The position numbers and the translations under genes were made by a program. DNA of 5,265 nt from JAGOUU01 sp964609155 (GTDB lineage Bacteria; Pseudomonadota; Gammaproteobacteria; JAGOUU01). Below the pieces are notes generated by a model. It did not search any database, was not told the origin of the DNA, and was given only the letters and a program-made list of their open reading frames with translations. This document shows, piece after piece, positions 4,564 through 5,265 of the stretch. The DNA is taken from positions 1 through 5,265 of the forward strand of contig CAZSRF010000054.1 of NCBI GenBank assembly GCA_964609155.1. Direction: 5' to 3'. Within the stretch, counting starts at the first letter, position 1. Each line of letters begins with the position of its first letter.

Positions 4564-5265
4564 TTAGACTTTAATCGAACTGATGATTTCTATATCGGTA
4601 TCGGAAGGCAACTCTGTAAAGCTGACAACATTCACCAACGGAAAAGCTGTTCTGAGCATCCTTGAGAGATAGGGTCGAATTTGCGCAGCACAAATTACTA
4701 AGGGGTTGTAGCCGGCTAATGTAATTTCATCCACTGCACTGTAGAGCGAATTTTGGACTGTACGCACAATATCGGGTGACAAACCTAATGTCGGGCTGGT
4801 CACTGCCGTGCTGTTACTTTGCAGCACCGAAGTCATCATTTGCTCCAATCGAGGGTCAACACCGATAGCATGGACAATACCTTGATTGTCTTGATATAAT
4901 TTTTTTATCGTTTCACTTAAACTATGGCGGACATACTCGGTAAGAACATCCACATTTTTTGTGACTTTGGCATATTCCAGCAATGCCTCCAAAATTAATG
5001 GCAAATCTCGCACGGGAATATTTTCTTTTAACAGATTTTGTATGACTTTTTGAATAAGTCCCGTCGGTAAAATATCGGGCGTGATTTCATCAACCAAAGC
5101 AGGATAATCTTTTTTCTGATTTTCGATTAATTGTTTTACGTCTTGTCTTGTTAATAATTTATCTGCATGACGGCGGAGCAATTCCGTAAGGTGTGTTGCC
5201 AAGACGGTAGCTGCTTCAACAACGGTAAAGCCATTAAATTCAGCATTTTCACGTTCTTGCTGTGG
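4564..5265 (-). CDS. flhA: Flagellar biosynthesis protein FlhA, C-terminal cytoplasmic domain (5' end missing)
   Basis: Export-gate membrane protein of the flagellar type III secretion apparatus. This part is the cytosolic domain, which docks chaperone-substrate complexes. The frame is open to the right edge: 21 codons upstream of the TTG at 5200-5202 (including GFTVVEAATV) match FlhA, so the true start and the membrane-spanning N-terminal region are outside. Visible family blocks are ATHLTELLRRHADKLLTRQD, YPALVDEI, VIQNLLKENIPVRDLPLILE, LTEYVRHSL, DPRLEQ, and the C-terminal IRPYLSRMLRTAFP followed by VVSFTEL. The 233 residues present are about one third of a normal FlhA (around 690). The conserved segment around the RDLPLILEAL helix favours flagellar FlhA; the paralogous injectisome protein SctV is less likely. 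It runs in the same direction as the downstream kinase gene, which begins 187 bp after its stop. Confidence 0.92.
   Translation of the reverse strand, partial: PQQERENAEFNGFTVVEAATVLATHLTELLRRHADKLLTRQDVKQLIENQKKDYPALVDEITPDILPTGLIQKVIQNLLKENIPVRDLPLILEALLEYAKVTKNVDVLTEYVRHSLSETIKKLYQDNQGIVHAIGVDPRLEQMMTSVLQSNSTAVTSPTLGLSPDIVRTVQNSLYSAVDEITLAGYNPLVICAAQIRPYLSRMLRTAFPLVNVVSFTELPSDTDIEIISSIKV

Noticed and set aside
4564..5265. Injectisome export protein SctV instead of FlhA
   Set aside because: The conserved blocks and C-terminus fit flagellar FlhA better, and no injectisome genes are visible. The part available is only the C-terminal third, so a small doubt remains.

Overview
The window reads as a low-GC chromosomal contig from a flagellated bacterium, probably in the Bacteroidota/Chlorobiota/Ignavibacteria neighbourhood. 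That placement is an inference. It rests on AT-rich composition, a promoter box close to the Bacteroidota TAnnTTTG type, the lack of a Shine-Dalgarno before the kinase gene, and the coexistence of a soluble response-regulator/kinase hybrid with flagellar FlhA. No rRNA or tRNA is present to fix the taxonomy.

Left part (1-2630, + strand): the end of a type I restriction-modification operon. The hsdM methyltransferase gene is cut by the left edge. It overlaps by one base (TAATG) with hsdS, the DNA-specificity subunit. hsdS is broken by a +1 frameshift near 2170-2215: the first target-recognition domain and central helix are in one frame, the second half in another. No hsdR is visible.

Middle (2631-3020, + strand): this stretch holds no credible protein gene but is highly structured. 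Three tandem units each carry an identical 14-base box (TGTCGTATATTGCA, probably a promoter). A hairpin follows, whose stem sequence differs in every copy while its loop (AUCA-N0-2-GGGGAG) is kept. Then comes a non-conserved linker of 20-22 nt, and finally a conserved GNNA-capped hairpin followed by U residues (a terminator). The paired-base changes preserve the stems, so I interpret the units as three tandem small RNA genes of about 85-95 nt. I do not recognise the family. This is the most interesting part of the window.

Right part (3021-5265, - strand): a soluble receiver-histidine kinase hybrid, interrupted by 99 Ns that are probably an oversized scaffold placeholder, and upstream of it the C-terminal third of flhA, the flagellar export-gate protein. 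The 187-bp gap between them has a weak terminator for flhA and a variant of the same promoter box seen in the RNA array, correctly oriented for the kinase gene. The kinase gene and the RNA array converge, with only about 20 bp between their ends.
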